64,000 nucleotides of DNA, from positions 792,269 through 856,268 of the forward strand of contig NZ_JAKWBN010000001.1 of NCBI RefSeq assembly GCF_022511585.1. The letters run 5' to 3'. The position numbers and the translations under genes are program-made. The notes under the pieces were generated by a model. It saw nothing but the letters and a program-made list of their open reading frames with translations. It was not told the origin of the DNA and searched no databases. Of this stretch, positions 63,470 to 64,000 are shown piece after piece; within the stretch, counting starts at the first letter, position 1, and each line of letters opens with the position of its first letter. The DNA comes from Shimazuella soli. GTDB taxonomy: Bacteria > Bacillota > Bacilli > Thermoactinomycetales > Thermoactinomycetaceae.

Positions 63470-63590
63470 AACTCCGCACGGCAAGTAATCTTCAAAATGT
63501 TTTTGGCTGCGTTGATGCCTCGATCATGGCGCCTGTTACAATTTGGGCATGTCATTCACGTAGCTGTAGTTGCTTCACTTCTTTTCTTCC
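63470..63590 (-). pseudogene. TnpB (IS200/IS605 OrfB) C-terminal relic
   Basis: On the minus strand TCPNCNRRHDRGINAAKNIL is the TnpB zinc-finger CxxC plus HDRDxNAAxNIL RuvC-III motif. One base is missing just before it, so the preceding LREW is in another frame. Nothing upstream or any transposon end is preserved; D in HDRD is replaced by G. It lies between the lipoprotein and spoIIM. Confidence 0.85.
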
Positions 63591-63649
63591 TATCATATCT
63601 GCTCATTTAGATTCATAGAATAGGAGAGAGTAGAAAGGCGGGATTAAAG

Positions 63650-64000
63650 ATGAAGCGAAAAAAACATTTTGTTCATATGCTTGCGGAACATATTCTAGCA
63701 CAGAAATCTATCTATTTGTTTGTAGGTGTTCTATTTTTAGTGGGGGTAGTGTTTGGTGCTGTAATTGTTAACACATTAGATGCAAACAAAAAAGGGGAGT
63801 TACTGCAATATTTACATTACTTTTTTCGTGGTCTAGCTCAAGATGATATTGCTGACCCGAGTGTGGCATTTCAACATTCTATTGGAGATTACTTGAAAAT
63901 GCTTGCTTTGATGTGGATCCTTGGACTTTCTGTAATTGGTATTCCTATCATGTTGGTTTATTTATTTTTCAAAGGTTTGGTCACTGGATTTACAATTGGT
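63650..64000 (+). CDS. spoIIM: stage II sporulation protein M, 5' part
   Basis: First 117 codons from ATG at 63650 after AGAAAGGCGGG; it runs off the window. The sequence (FVHMLAEHILAQKSIYLFVGVLFLVGVVFGAVIVNTL, then LALMWILGLSVIGIPIMLVYLFFKGLVTGFTIG) is that of SpoIIM, a membrane protein of the SpoIID-M-P engulfment complex. Proximity to nudF and mciZ agrees with Bacillus order. Confidence 0.92.
   Translation, partial: MKRKKHFVHMLAEHILAQKSIYLFVGVLFLVGVVFGAVIVNTLDANKKGELLQYLHYFFRGLAQDDIADPSVAFQHSIGDYLKMLALMWILGLSVIGIPIMLVYLFFKGLVTGFTIG

Overview
The window is about 64 kb of a low-GC, endospore-forming Bacillota chromosome. It carries spo0A, spoIVB, spoIIM, a probable mciZ, Gram-positive style ribosome binding sites, TTG/GTG starts and T-tailed intrinsic terminators. 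The gene order accB-accC-yqhY-nusB-folD-xseA-xseB-ispA-dxs-tlyA-nadK-argR-recN-spoIVB-spo0A and the following bkd and mut/yqj blocks match Bacillales synteny. Gene content suggests a Thermoactinomycetaceae-like lineage; that assignment is inference.

Layout. 1-2.5 kb: a lipoprotein fragment, an AHSA1/SRPBCC protein, a Nudix hydrolase and a TetR regulator. 2.4-8.0 kb: the most unusual accessory block. A solitary VirB6/TrbL-like membrane protein is divergent from a lipoprotein ending in a zinc deaminase fold, and a small Imm1-like protein follows; together they look like a polymorphic toxin/immunity unit. 8-30 kb: pepF, a small GC-shifted membrane gene, then the housekeeping and sporulation run, interrupted by a convergent endonuclease Q gene. 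Downstream of spo0A lie a small unknown gene, a decayed second copy of the spo0A 3' end, and a strongly GC-rich foreign gene with its own GC-rich hairpin. 30-45 kb: SOD, then branched-chain amino acid catabolism (ptb, bcd, lpdV, bkdAA, bkdAB, bkdB, lipB) and methylmalonyl-CoA metabolism (split mutase, epimerase, carboxyltransferase). Together these take valine and isoleucine carbon through branched acyl-CoA and propionyl-CoA to succinyl-CoA. 45-64 kb: a KimA-type potassium importer behind a structured leader, DedA, a TrmB/darcynin pair, an accessory patch (gene-tail relics, an HTH-TPR regulator with an 18-codon coupled ORF, a zinc ribbon protein, a paralog of the gene beside spo0A, a nucleotidyltransferase), DUF2935, the gntRKP operon with a clear GntR operator and a cre site, kynB, ecsC, mciZ, nudF, a lipoprotein, a TnpB relic and the start of spoIIM.

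Most notable non-gene signals: a conserved non-coding element found upstream of both folD and ptb; three separate relics of gene 3' ends beside their intact parents; an intrinsic terminator directly in front of the nusB ribosome binding site; and a long structured leader before the kimA-like gene.
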